Positions 26,030 through 38,195 are shown, counted from the first letter of the stretch. The stretch: 64,000 bases of DNA from Hirudinaria manillensis (GCA_034509925.1 CM067526.1:6645001-6709000), one strand, 5' to 3'. Notes: a model not told the origin generated them from the letters alone. Translations and numbers: made by a program.

Positions 26030-28104
26030 AAGTGCTAATTATTATTATGGGATTATAGGTGCATCTCGTAATTCAAGGCAAACACAAATGATATCAAATA
26101 ACAATTATATTTAAAATATAAAATCGAAATACAAATCATTTCAAATAATAATGTTATTATTATTATTATTTTATTATTATTATTTAAAATATAAATTCAA
26201 AATGCTGGGGAGTTCAGTGCCTGTGAATTGGAGGATGATGGATGGATGGAAAATAATGGAAATATTAACTCCTCACCTTCAAAATAAGGTCACTCAGGCC
26301 TCAATGACGTCACTATAAATAAAAACGAAATTAATATCATTTTTAAATATATTCATAAATATAATAATAATAATATTATTATTATTATTGTTATTATTGT
26401 TATTATTAATGCAATATTATAATAGTAATTCAAAATACAATAATATAGCATTTATTATTAATGTTTTATGTTTATAACGATATAATATATTATTTATTAT
26501 CGTAATTACAAATTAAACCAATTTATTTGTCATTATTATTTCTATTAAATATGAATGACAGGTAATTTAAGCATAAATTTCTTTCGGGAATAATAATTTT
26601 AAGCTATTTTAATATCTGATGACGATTAAACTTTTTAATAATAATATATTTGTTTAAGTTTTAATCAGGAAACTAATAAACGTAATAAACTTAATAATTA
26701 ATTAATTAATCAATTAATTTATCACTTAACAAAGAAGCGGTTTCATGGTTTCAGTCGCGAAAAGAAGTTTTTTGAGAAGTGAGAATGTTTTTTTGTTTTT
26801 GATTAATTTTTGATTATTTTGTGAACAATTCGATGGAATTCAAACGAGGACGTCTTTTACGAACCTCGCATCGGAAACATTGAAAGGACAATCCGTGATT
26901 TGCACGACTGAATGAGGTGTCGGATTTCACGGATCCTGGAAAAAGTTCATCTGTTACGGAACAGCAAATGCAAAACATTCGACGATGCATTATTCATTCA
27001 TTTATTCACTCACCCTTCCATCCATCCATCCATCCATCCATCCATCCACATCGGACTTTCCAAGATCGTTTTCAGGGATTTAATGGATGTTCTGAAGTTT
27101 TTTTTATTTGAAATTATTTGGACTCAATAAAATTGTAAGAAATAAGTTATAATTGTATGTATTTACTGAATTTTTGATTGTTTAACGTTTAATTATTTTT
27201 ATCAGTAATTCTAACATTTATTGTCAATAATTCTTTTATTTATGCATTTAGTAATCTAGGATGAATTAAAATTCTATGCTCTGCCTGGTATTCTATGGAG
27301 TCGGGCTTCGGTATCGTCATCAAGAGCAACCATCCAAGCGTGTCATTTATTGCATTCTTGTTGTCATGGTGATGAGGAGGAAGATGGTCATAATTCTTGA
27401 GACAATAATATTTATAGTCAGCCATTATCTCCGCGGAGATGGTTATTATTACAAATTATTATTATTTTAAAATAATCTGAAATTATTAATTATTATTATT
27501 TTAAAATAATTTGTCGTTATGTTAGCGTGGTATTAAAATCTGGATTTAAATTTCATTAATAACTTAAATGACAATTAAATTAACTTTTAAACAGTTGTTT
27601 CAATAATTATTAATTCGGTTTTGCAAACAACGACTATATATTAATAGCACAAATATTGTAAAATAAATATCATTTGTTTACAACTTGTTCATCAAATTGT
27701 TTTCCAAATAGTTCTAAATACACATTAATAATTTGCTATTATTAATGAACTAATAACTTATAATAACTTAAATAATATTATTAAATAATAATTCATATTA
27801 ATCTATAATTATTTGATTAATTAATTATTTATACCACAAATGTGATTTTTAATTAATAATTTATATTAATCAATTATATATTAATTAAATTAGTTAGTTA
27901 AATATTAATTATTATTAATTAATTATTATTTAATTAAATGTTTTGTCAACAAGTATTTAAACAACAACTGAGTTTTCAGATTAATTTAAATTTAAAACCA
28001 TTTAAGAATCAAAGAGCACCCAGTGACCAATAAATTCCTACGAGCAATTACTGAGGTGATACTTTCAATTGATTGATTTATTGAGTGAGTGAGACGACGA
28101 TGGC

Positions 28105-28136
<32 letters not shown>

Positions 28137-30080
28137 CAATATCATTGATGATAGCATTGATAGGGATACAAGACATGAAGTAAGTATCCCTCGTTGTGTC
28201 AACATCTTCAACAACGACAACAACAAAAACAACGACGACAACAACAACAACGATGACACAACAACATTTCATCGTCAACAAAACTTCACAAGAGCTCCTT
28301 GTTTTCCATTCCAATTCAATTCTTTCCAGGATCGAAAACGTAAACGTTTGAAAGAAAAGTGGACACGGAGATGGATTGATGGAGTGAACGATCAATGGAT
28401 GAATGACGAGAGAGGAATTCAATTTCACGCCTCACTTGATAAAATCGTTTCTCATCTGCTCCTTAAAAGATGCACAACAACAACAACAACAACAACAACC
28501 GTAACTCGATATGAATTTGACAAACAACCCTGACAACGATGACGACGATAACATTAATATTAACAAAGCAACTTATAAAAGTTTAATTATATTATTAAAT
28601 TATTATTATTTGAAATTAATGTCTTTTTTTCCAAATTAGTTTCAAAATGACAATAACTGAGTGACGTTCATTAAAAATGACCGTCGGTAAAATGTCCAAC
28701 AAGGTGCTTAGGTGCATCCTTACCTGTTAAGAAAAGATTTCAAAAAAATACTTTTTAAATCGGAAATAAGCTTTCCAGTGGTAAATCAAGAAAGCATCGA
28801 AGTGTTTGTTCGTGACGTCACGTGTCACGTGAATGATGAGTCATCACTGGTGACGCAATCACCTGGAAAAGTGACAGGTAAATCTCAACTAATTGGAAGA
28901 AAATTATGCCGGAATTTGTAGGTTTCAGAAGTGAGTTTCGTGCTGGGGTTGGAGTTGAAAGCCTCGGCCAATGAGAAGGCGGGGACGAGGACTACGAGTA
29001 TGATGACGACGACTATGACGGTGATGATGACGATGATGGTGATGATTGTGATGGTGAGTGGTGGTGACACGCTTGATTGATTTTATGCACGCTCTGCTTG
29101 AATCGAGTTAGGAGTTTGCAGTTTGATTGTATTTTTCAACGCATTTTTTAAAAGGATTTTTTCCTGGCATGATGGAACTCGAGTGCAACTCGATTTTTAA
29201 GAATTTTTGAGATTAAAAAAAATTCACAAACAATTCAAACTCTGAATTTTATCTGAAAATTAATCTTTACTTTTTTATTTAAATATTTTTTTATTGAACT
29301 TGCTGTGACACCATATTGAAAACAAACCATGTTTGTTGTCGGTTTGTTTCTCCGACTCTTTATGACTTCGACACACGTCAGGTAGTTCTAAAAACTACTC
29401 ACAACTTAAACAACAACACCATGCAAATCTGAACTTCGGCGAATTCAAGATTTTGAAAATTAATCAAATCAACTACGTTCACGTTTGGTTATTTCACAAA
29501 ACTTTTGTAAAACCACCGCTTTGATGTCCCAACGAGACATCGTCTTAAGGCAGAAATCACATTTTAAAATAAACCACAAGAACTTGGTATATAAATAAAT
29601 TACTCACTCCTTATAGTATCCTTAGAAAAGATATTTGTTATTATTATCGACACATATTAATAAAAAATTAATAAATATTTATTTATGCAATTAACTTATA
29701 ATTTATATCGAAATTCAATATCCACAACAATGAAATAAACATTAAACAATACACAAACCATTGAACATCCACCTTAAAGGAGCACATTAAAGACATGCTG
29801 ACCAAAGTCACGGTGATGACCTATTCGATGGAGATGATGATGATGATGATTAAATAATATTAATTGATGATTAAATAATATTAAGAATTTAATTTCAAAT
29901 AAAGACTCTTTTATTGCACGATGATAATCTAAACATTTGCAAATTTTTTTGAAACATTAAATCGTTATTTCATGCCAATATTATTCCGTCTTGAGGTCAG
30001 TTGAAATTTTTTTAAATAAAATCTGGAGTTAAATTTTATTATAATCAAATTATTTGCTTGAAAATATTCTCGAACGCATC
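26030..30080. other. Intergenic, AT-rich, no gene recognised
   Basis: Short CATC (27008-27050), GAT (28100-28137), CAA (28205-28265, 28473-28500) runs and AT-rich stretches. The only notable non-repeat feature is the site cluster at 28811-28860. Confidence 0.5.
28811..28860. promoter_or_regulatory. Dense bZIP/bHLH site cluster
   Basis: In 50 bases: TGACGTCA (28813), CACGTG (28819 and 28826), TGAGTCA (AP-1, 28837) and TGACGCAAT (ATF-C/EBP type, 28851). No simple repeat explains it. Confidence 0.5.
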
Positions 30081-30089
30081 TTTATCGTT

Positions 30090-30540
30090 GTCCGACTTCC
30101 GGTCACATGATATGCTCTTTCAATACTCAGAAACGCTATCCAATCGGCTAAAACCATCAACATCATAATCGTTATCATAATCGACATCTCCACACGAGCT
30201 CCATTATCAATCAATTAACTTCCCGCTGGTCTTAAGTGACCGATCACGTGGCCAACGCGGCGTCCAATCAGAATTGGTGAGATATATATATATACAGAAA
30301 GAGAGGAAGCCCCTCCTAACGTTGAAAGGCAGACGACTTTTGCGAGACCAACTTCCGAGCACCGAACGAACCCTCTCAATTATGCAGCGCAGACCCAGCT
30401 CCGAGGAGACATGGATGGAAAGACGGAAGTACGTGGCTGTTTGCGCATGCGCAGACGAGTTCTGACATTTTAATTAGGTTTCTGCAGAAGAAATGAAAGC
30501 AAACATGTTCCACTTGGCGTCCACAAAATGGCGGACGTTT
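30090..30540. promoter_or_regulatory. Housekeeping-type promoter region
   Basis: Within about 450 bp: ACTTCCGGT (ETS type, about 30096), CCAATC (30139), TCACGTGG (E-box, about 30245), CCAATCAG (30266), an ATATATATATA tract (30282), CGGAAGTA (ETS, about 30424), the palindrome TGCGCATGCGCA (NRF1 consensus, about 30443) and AAAATGGCGGAC (YY1 type, about 30526). This mix is typical of CpG-type animal promoters and stands out in an AT-rich region. Direction cannot be read from these sites. The galectin gene ends facing it, so the promoter serves another gene. Confidence 0.55.
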
Positions 30541-30916
30541 TTTATTTTATCTCGTTTGACGTCCGATGATCTTCAAGAACGGACGATAAAAAAGAAATGA
30601 ATTCAAACTCCAGTCTTTAATGCCATCTATCGACCATCATTATCTGCTTTTATTGGAAATAAATTGTTTCCTATGCAGTGGCATTTCGCTGCATTTAAGA
30701 AATTTTTGGCATCAGAACGCACAGTTCAGTGGAGGATTTTCAATTCATTTCAATCACTTCCACAGTTCTTTGTGCGTCTTCAACCGGAAAGCAACAAATT
30801 CTGGACAATGCATTCCAAAAATATCTCACGGATCCCATGAATGTTTTGTTCCAACGCCGGACAACAAACCGCTAATAATTTATGGATTAAATTTTCCATC
30901 CAGAACAGGTGCACTA
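30379..30916 (+). CDS. Possible two-exon gene of unknown function
   Basis: Just downstream of the promoter-like sites, ATG (about 30381) opens MQRRPSSEETWMERR and meets a strong donor CGGAA|GTACGT in phase 2. A frame-compatible acceptor CTATGCAG|TGG (about 30678) leads into an open frame containing GISLHLRNFWHQNAQF, then HSSLCVFNRKATNSGQC, and a possible donor AGAACAG|GTGCAC near 30909. The frame stays open to 31036, long for this base composition. I recognise no family, so the gene is hypothetical; it could be chance. Confidence 0.25.
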
Positions 30917-31609
30917 GACACCAGTAGAGACGTGGAGACACCACAAGAAATGAATCACAAGAAAAAAATAAGCCCAACTTTTATACCACGATTCGAGATC
31001 GCTTTGTACTCCTGCAGTTTAAAGTTGGCGCCATAAAACGTTAAGAAGAGATTTAACGTCTGCATGACAAAAGCTGCTTTACGGCCGCCATTTTAAGGCC
31101 TGCTTTATCGTCACTCCTCACGACATGAGAGACTCATCAAGTATTTTGTAGTCGAGCAATTGAGCTCTTGTTGCTTGGAGTTGTTGCTGTTTTGTGGCAT
31201 TTGCTTTTATATTTTTGTTATTTTGTTGCTTTCGTTCGCGTAGAACCACCAACTGTTCATTCTAACCGTTTGTAAATCCAATTGAGCATCCATGAATATT
31301 TTATGCCAACCAATCGCAATCAAGGCATTGTTTTCCTAAATAGAATATTGGAATCAAGGCAAGGAACAAATCAATGACTTCTTCAAGTTCAAAGTCGAAG
31401 ACATCAAAGATGGAATCAATCCTTAAGGACTTAAAACACTTAAATCTCATTTTGATTATCATTGAATACGAAATCACCACAAGTGCACAACTGCACAACT
31501 GCACAAGGTTCGTGAATCAAGTGAAACCTGAAGTTGATGAATTGTTTTAAACTGGAGGAGCAAATAAATGACATTGCTTGAGAAACGTCTCACAATAAAC
31601 AATACTGGA

Positions 31610-31650
<41 letters not shown>

Positions 31651-31730
31651 CGGGGACACCGCCGTCGTCGTCGTCAACGACAACAAGAACAATAGCAACG
31701 ACAACAACAACAACGACCAGAAAGGACAGT

Positions 31731-31847
31731 TCAGCTCTCAAACAAATGAGATACAAATACTTCTCCTTCCACGCTGACGCATCGAACGTCCCTCAATTCA
31801 ATTCCTCTTCTCTGGAATTCAAGCAGGTGACTCTCGTTGACTGCCAT
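31731..31847 (-). CDS. Galectin exon 9: CRD2 last strands and stop
   Basis: Acceptor TTCACCAG|ATG, phase 0, reading MAVNESHLLEF, then RGIELRDVRCVSVEGEV and HLFES-stop (TGA at 31731-31733). It matches the closing V-N-G-x-H-L-x-E-F and D-x-x-x-V-x-G-x-V strands of galectins. The 3' UTR begins in (GTT/GTC) and (GAT) repeats; no clear AATAAA was seen on this strand nearby. Confidence 0.92.
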   Translation of the reverse strand: MAVNESHLLEFQRRGIELRDVRCVSVEGEVFVSHLFES

Positions 31848-32339
31848 CTGGTGAATATTTTGAAATATTTTAATCGTCATCGTCGTTTGGAGATTATTGT
31901 AATATGGTATAAATCTCATTTTTAAAAATATCACTTTTGAAATAAGTCAAATAAAATGAAATAAATTGTCTTCTCAATTTTATAATTTTAATTTTGTCAG
32001 CAAAATTGAAATAATGTCTTTTTTAAAAGTTTAAAGTTTTAATATGACATGTAACTAATTCAAGGATTTTTTTAAAGATATTTTGTATATCAAAATAGAG
32101 AATCATTATTATTATTAATCAATTGTTAATAAAAAATGTGTTTGCTGTATTTTCTTTATAATTCAGTGACAAATGGGAGTGAAAATATTCATAATACCAG
32201 TGTCAGTCGGACACTGACATAAATCATTTCTTTCTTATTTGGATATTTATCTTAGAAATAAAAGAAAACGATTTACATAACAGAAATATTTCTTTTTAAT
32301 TTAATATTTAATAATAACAATAATAAAAGTAATAATAGT

Positions 32340-32394
<55 letters not shown>

Positions 32395-34724
32395 GTATTA
32401 ATAATAATAATATTAAATAAACACAGAACTGTGCCATCATTTAATTGACAAACAAAAAGAATTTATAATTTAAAAAAATAAAACCTTGTAAAGTTCAGGT
32501 AGGCACAAAAATTTGATGCAGAAATTGTCCCCGGGGGCGAACGGAAAGTAGGGGAGTCGGGTTTCCCTGGTTCCGTAGATTCCCGACGCGAAGTCGTTCC
32601 TCGCGACTTCAGCCTTCGAGAAGTCGACGTAAACGACGAACGAGCAGTCGGACGAAGGATCGGGGGAGGATTTGAAGCTCACTTTGAACCTGATTTAATT
32701 TAATTTTGATTTAATTCTGATATTTAAATTTAATTAACTACAAATGATGACATTTTTATTTAACTTTTTTTAACTTTTTAAGTCACTGGTTCCAACAGGT
32801 TGTTGTTCATTAGCATGAGAGTTGTTAACATGAGAGAAAGTTAGCAAAATAAGACAGAAAATAGACATCAAATTGTACAAATGAGATATCTGAAATTATT
32901 TTAAATGATTATAAGTTATCACTTAACTTATTAACATTTATTAATAATTAGTAGTAATATTAATAATAATATCAACAAAAAGGGATTTTATTCACCATTT
33001 GGAAGTAGGAATAGTTGAGGCATAAAGAGTGATGAGTTTCATTGGAGGGATTCCATTTGGAAAGATAAGTTGGGCTGATGCCTGAAGTGATATTTGATAC
33101 TATCGCCATCATCATCACCACCACCATCATCATCAACAACATTACCTAATAAACTTATGAGTATGTTATGATCTCATACTAGACACTATTATAATGTATT
33201 TCCTTGGCAATATATTCAAATTATGATATCTTCATGAAAATATTTGGATAAGTTGGGAAATGCATTTTCTGAATCTTAATGGTTGACTGAAATGTTAATT
33301 AATTAATGAAGTGAAACATAATTTTGAATTAGTCAAGAAGAGAATGAATTTCGAGGTAAAAAAATCCGGTCACCCCAAAAGAGGACTCCCCACAAAAGTC
33401 CCCGATCGTGGAGTGCCCCGTGGGTGGGGAGTAACTGGGGAGGAATCCGATGGCAGGTGGCGGTGGATTACACGTCGTCGGGAGGTGTAAGTGGTTCGGG
33501 GGATTGGACTGTTGCATGGGGAAGGAAGTCCTGGCTTTGGCCACCTAATCATGTTGTGATGTTACAATGTATAATCAGAATGTATGTCATACAACAATAG
33601 GGTTTGATTTGTATCACTTAACTAAACAATTTATATAATTAATAACTTAGTTAATTATTTATTGTGTTATTTTCACATAGATTTATAAACAATCAACAGG
33701 AAAAGGTGGTCTAATTCAACATTTCATCATTTGAACAAACAAAAGATATCGAAGCTTACGGGTCTAGGCAACTGATGAGAAATCCTTGCAATGTCACAGT
33801 TTCCAAAGATATTGTAACTGGTCATGGACTCCAATTTCATATAAATTGGAAAGTTAAACACATGGACACCATTTATGCTGCACTGAAAATTATTTAATTC
33901 GCTATTAATTTAATGCCTTGGCATCCTTAAAACCATTTCACATCTAATATTTACTAACAACACCTGTTAATAAAACTTTCTCTCAAAATAACAATTAGAA
34001 CCTTAAAAACTGACGAAGTAACCAGGAGAATAACTTCAAACACTTCACTTCTTTTTGGTGTTGACTCAAAATCATCACATTCCAACTTCTTCAATCTGCC
34101 ATCAATTAAACATCTCCTGACCACTAAAATCTCGTCTCCATTGTAAACAAAATCTATTGAGATTGCGACGTCCTTGGCAGACCCGAGCAATTGAATTGTG
34201 AATCTGTTGCATTTGATAATATCGACATTAATTAATTTGACATCTAAAACAATTCAAAATAACAACAAGAAATAACTTTCTAGCGTTAGGCCACACTTGT
34301 CCTTTAATGCAAATCAAAAAGCCATCTGACAGCCTTGGCAGGTTTGCACAGAAAGGCAGATCCTAATAAATAAATTAATATACTTTGTATTACTCTCCAA
34401 TGACACTTAAAATTTAATATAACAACTGGTAGATCCAGATTGGCGTATGTCCTTAGTTCAGAAGACATCTTCATAATTCAAAAAGATGTTATAAGATATT
34501 CGAGTAATTAAATACATAAACAGCACCACAAAGTTACCAATTAAATATTCATTTCCAATTAGTTTCTCTATCTTATTACAGTCATCATCGTTTTAAAATT
34601 TATTTAGGTTTGTCACATTCGAAAGTACGCTGTTTACTTTTCACCTGTAATAAAACTCTTCTAAATTCATACTCACATGAGAGCTCACCAATCCATCGCT
34701 GAAATTACAACAAATATTTTCCAT
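31731..34724 (-). CDS. Tandem-repeat galectin, two CRDs, nine exons
   Basis: Beta-galactoside-binding-type lectin, reconstructed as nine exons (minus): 34724-34677, 34468-34427, 34362-34277, 34203-34002, 33882-33760, 33544-33374, 33081-32996, 32689-32485 and 31847-31731, about 359 residues. All junction phases agree. CRD1 runs LPFCANLPRLSDG, IKGQVWPNARKFTIQL, GDEILVVRR, INGVHVFNF. CRD2 runs FPNGIPPMKLITLYAS, TSKWFKVSF, VARNDFASGIYG, LPYFPFAPGDNF, VNESHLLEF, ending FES-stop. A 57-residue Pro/Ser/Thr-rich linker exon separates them. The two cassettes share exon plan (86/202/123 and 86/205/117 nt) and phases, as expected from internal duplication. No signal peptide or membrane segment, as in known galectins. 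The canonical sugar-contact signature (H-NPR, V-N, W-E-R) is largely lost in CRD1; CRD2 keeps only R-N and a late E-x-R. Binding specificity therefore cannot be assumed. Family call strong; the first two exons are tentative. Confidence 0.93.
32337..32412 (+). repeat. (AAT)n array between galectin exons 8 and 9
   Basis: AAT triplets with TAGTATT breaks at both ends, inside the last galectin intron. Confidence 0.93.
32485..32689 (-). CDS. Galectin exon 8: CRD2 core
   Basis: A 205-nt exon encoding FKVSFKSSPDPSSDCSF, VYVDFSKAEVARNDFASG, YGTRETRLPYFPFAPGDNF and CLPELYK. It keeps R-N and E-x-R, but H-NPR is missing and the stacking Trp is Tyr. Locally GC-rich against AT-rich flanks, as expected of coding sequence. 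Confidence 0.93.
32996..33081 (-). CDS. Galectin exon 7: CRD2 first strands
   Basis: An 86-nt exon, acceptor ACTTCAG|GCA, donor AAATG|GTGAAT. It encodes AQLIFPNGIPPMKLITLYAS and IPTSK, completing a Trp codon with the next exon. Same length and phases as exon 3. Confidence 0.9.
33374..33544 (-). CDS. Galectin exon 6: inter-CRD linker
   Basis: A 57-codon Pro-rich linker (SNPPNHLHLPTTCNPPPP, then FLPSYSPPTGHST) between acceptor GATTAG|GTG and donor GGG|GTGACC, phase 0. Linkers of this length and composition separate the two CRDs in tandem-repeat galectins. The exact 3' end is less sure because the donor is weak. Confidence 0.75.
33760..33882 (-). CDS. Galectin exon 5: CRD1 last strands
   Basis: A 41-codon exon from acceptor TTTTCAG|TGC to donor CCC|GTAAGC, reading SINGVHVFNFPIYMKL then IFGNCDIARISHQLPRP. 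It matches the V-N-G-x-H-x-x-x-F closing strands of a galectin domain. Too short to stand out as a long open frame. Confidence 0.9.
34002..34203 (-). CDS. Galectin exon 4: CRD1 core with degenerate sugar site
   Basis: A 202-nt exon with FTIQLLGSAKDVAISIDF, GDEILVVRRCLIDGRLKK and SEVFEVILLVTSSVFK, ending at AAG|GTTCTA. This is the exon that normally holds H-x-NPR, V-x-N and W-x-x-E-x-R. Here those positions read FVYNG, VVRR and LKKLE, so the canonical contacts are absent. Confidence 0.9.
34277..34362 (-). CDS. Galectin exon 3: CRD1 first strands
   Basis: An 86-nt exon (phase 0 in, phase 2 out) encoding DLPFCANLPRLSDG and ICIKGQVWPNARK, the usual opening strands of a galectin domain (P-x-x-L-x-x-G, I-x-G-x-x-x-P-x-A). 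Its length and phases equal those of exon 7 in CRD2. Confidence 0.88.
34427..34468 (-). CDS. Galectin exon 2 (tentative)
   Basis: Reads MSSELRTYANLDLP between acceptor ATGAAG|ATG and donor CCA|GTTGTT, phase 0 at both ends, leading into the CRD1 start. The donor is weak; exon 1 and exon 2 are joined on phase only. Confidence 0.5.
34677..34724 (-). CDS. Galectin exon 1 (tentative start)
   Basis: ATG at 34724 opens MENICCNFSDGLVSSH, followed by a strong donor CAT|GTGAGTATG in phase 0. It is the best upstream start, but homology cannot test it because galectin N-termini vary. Alternatively translation begins within exon 2 (ATG at 34474 or 34468). Confidence 0.5.
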
Positions 34725-37700
34725 CGTTTAAAACTTGATTAAAGTATTAAATATTAATTTATAAACACATTGGTTGTCAGATTCTTGTGATCGGTTTGAA
34801 AAGTGAAAGTAGCTACTTTATAAATTTTTGCTGACGCGAGGAATATGAGAAATTGTGAACATAAGTTTTTATTCAGTGCTAATATTACTTACAATTAATT
34901 GTTGCATAAGAAATATTTTTAACGAATGAAAAATGATGCCTTAGCCACAGTTGAACATTAATATAATTTGTACGATTTGAAGAATTGGCATAATTATTAA
35001 AATTAGAATTATGGAGACCTTAAGATAACCACATAAAAAATATAAAAATTGTTAACGTTTCTATAACGAATTCATGTAATTTTACTACCACCTTACTAAT
35101 TTGTTAAACTTTCCCATATTAACCCTCAACGGGTCCTTGTTAAAAAGTTGCAGGTCTCTGCAATTTGCATCCCAGTTCGTTTGAGCTTATTAATTCAAAG
35201 ACATTTTTCGCAAAAATATTAATATCAATATAATTTAACTAAAATTTGTATAAGTGATTTGAGTAAAAAATTGTATAGACCAACAGTAACTAGAAAGATT
35301 GGTCTGCCATACATTCTGGACCTCTGTTTAACGATTCTTGACTACCTCGATAAACGCCCACTACTAACCATATGCTGATAAATGCTTTAAATCCTATCCA
35401 GTCAAATTCCAGCACTTTTGGTTACCTGGAACAGAGAACTGTTCTTTATAACAACGTTCTTATGCTTGGTTTCTTTATGTGATGACTACAGGTTGAATTT
35501 CTTTGAAAAGGTGAAGCTGAAATAATTCTTTGAAGCTAATAATATCTTATATTACGTAATGTCACATGTTAAGCCGGGTTATTAGCAAATTATATTCTCA
35601 ACCTAACCTAAGTTGATATGAATACCATTTTGGAATTAATTCATATTTACATTAACTATGCGTTTATAATAGCAACATTATTGCTAGGTTTCTCTTACGA
35701 AAGAATAAATATATAAATTACAAATGTTATTTATTTTGCTTAACTGGTTAAAAATATTTTGGACATTGGTAGACCTAATTAATTTCTATACCCCTGGGTC
35801 ACAACCTTCAGGGAGGCACTGAATGATACTACGGACCTCCAACAGCGATGGTTGCCAAGAAGTTGTTAAGGACTCCCTTTGAAGTCAAACAGGAGATTTT
35901 GCGAAATGGGAAATTCGAAAACAAACACGGAATCAATTGGACAGAATGGAAAGATGGAACAGAATTTGTGTCGACTTCCGGCAAAAGGGGAAACCATTGA
36001 CTTTCATTATGAGCCAGCATTTTGAATTTGAATGACCAAAATTGTTTCTCGGTAAATTTTCATTCTGAATAATGTCTAAAAAATCTAAAAATCTGATTCC
36101 ACTATTTTGATATCCGCTTACAAGAATATTTGTTTCAATTGAACCGTAAATAAAATTAATTCCGTTTGCTTAAATGATTAAATCACCTGCGAGCCAACAG
36201 TGGGAAGGATTGACGGCAGGATATATTTTGCATTTCGTTATTAATGCCTTCGTAGAACGGAAATCAATAAATTAGAGATTCATTTCAAATTCAAATGAGC
36301 CCTTCGAGGATCTTCACCGTCTGACCTGAGTGTAAACAAGACTCTTTAAGAAAGCGTAATTTTAAATGAGGTGAAGCGGGTGGCTGTGGCGGGTGGCTGG
36401 GGCGGTGGGTTGATTCTAATTAGCATACTTTTGGGGTTAATGGAATCGTTTGAAGGCCTCTTGTTGTTCGAATGAATTTCTGTCGAAATGAGTTGAAGAA
36501 GTGGCCACCTGCCAGAACTCGAACAACTGATTCCATCCTTTGATCTTCAATCCATCAAAATGGAAATGATCCTAAAATGATTCTCCTAACGAAGGACGGC
36601 TTCCAATTCATAGTTTTATTAATTCATTCTGAATTCTTACGTTTTCCCAGAAGAATTAAAAACAACGAAATGTTTGCGTGTCCAGACTAATGTATTGTTT
36701 AAGCTTCAAGATTAGATTAATTTTTTTGGTGAACAAATTAATAATGTAGCCAATTAAGTGTTGTAAAATAAATCAAGAAGCTGGCTCACTGTTGACAAGT
36801 ATCGTATAATATCTTGCTGAGATGAGGATCAATCAGTTTGTAATATCGAACAATTCATTGATTTTAAATCGCAGTTGTTTCATAATTTATATAAATGTGA
36901 TACAATCACAACTTCTCATTGACGAGTGGCAACCACCGGCGAAGATGAATAGGAATCGGAGAAGGATAACGTCTGTTTCCAATTAAGCTGGAAGGATTGA
37001 TTCCGATAACTTCCGTTACGCAATGATTCCATTACGTGCCGAATAATTGGCATTTCCATTTGTTTGTTTTAGCCGGCCATTTTAGAACATCGATTCTTCC
37101 AGGTCTGGCGGCAACTGGAACCAATTAACCCCCGTAATACAGTAGTAAACGTTGCCATCGCAACGGGTACGCTCGGTTAACATGTATTCGTAAATACTCT
37201 GCCAACTTCTACGGTATCATCAGCAACTGCGTTGTGGACCTGTTAGCAATCAAAGTGCTTCGAGTTCTTTGTTTTGCCATGGCCGGCAAATCAACACCTG
37301 AGTCCAATATCAGACAATTAACAAAGCTCCAGACTTTTACGAATTAAAAAAAATTTAACCAACAAAACAACGCCCTTGGTGGCGCAACAACAACATGTTC
37401 TGAAAATTTTAGTCGTGGGTGGTTGAACAGAACGTTGATGTAAACTTTGCATCCATCCAGTTGTACTGTCAATTCCCTTTCCGTCCATCATTTACGTGTG
37501 TTCATACCTAAACTCATTCATTCATCCATCCATCCTTTAAAAATTAATCAATTGCCTGATTAATCAAGAACCTGATTAATATTAATGAGCATTTAGTAAA
37601 CAAAAAATCAAAGGCTTTTCATTTCTTCTTTTTTTTTGATGTTTTGGTTTTTCTACGTTTCACACGATCCTCTCTCTCTCTCTCTCTCCAACTCCACTTC

Positions 37701-38195
37701 TCTCCCTTTTCGGACATATATTCTCTTATTGACGTATATTGTCTTCAGAGAAATTATGTGTCCATAATGTTGCAATAAAGCATTCCTCATACCACATATT
37801 TCTATCCTAACATCCTTATCGGGGTGTTAACAAAGTTAAAATTTAGAATAACATTATGATTAATAGTTATATGGTATTGTTATCAATAGTTACGTAACAT
37901 TATGATCAGTTGTTATATGTAACATAATATTGCGATCAATTGCTGTTAAAGGTGTTATTAATAATGTTTAATAGTTTACCATTTCTAAAAATTTGTAAAT
38001 ACTTTTATATTATTTAAAAATAATTTTTAAGAAATAAATTCAAACCTATCTTCGAATGACGTCATATTTACATCAACGATTGAAATTGATTAAACTACAA
38101 ATAAATTATTAAGAAATTAATCGCAAAAACAGTAATGATTATGATAACAAATGCCATCGTTATCAGGACGACCTGTTGTTGTGCTATGCGGACTG
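34725..38195. other. Repeat-poor intergenic stretch
   Basis: About 3.5 kb with almost no microsatellites apart from a short CATC run near 37525 and a CT run at 37671-37690. It contains GC-richer patches at 35800-36020, 36180-36420 and 36910-37340, but no exon recognised beyond the small frame at 35848. Compared with the rest of the window it looks constrained or recently free of repeat expansion. Confidence 0.4.
35848..36000 (+). CDS. Small open frame, unknown
   Basis: A 50-codon frame from ATG at 35848, with MVAKKLLRTPFEVKQEIL, then HGINWTEWKDGTEF and a TGA stop. The composition looks like real protein rather than translated repeat, and the local base content is higher in GC. An in-frame stop lies just upstream of TACTAC. 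It may be an exon of an undetected gene or a decayed one; no family recognised. Confidence 0.2.
   Translation: MVAKKLLRTPFEVKQEILRNGKFENKHGINWTEWKDGTEFVSTSGKRGNH

Noticed and set aside
29329-29384. Short ATG frame MFVVGLFLRLFM followed by a possible donor
   Set aside because: Looks signal-peptide-like, but no compatible downstream exon was found.
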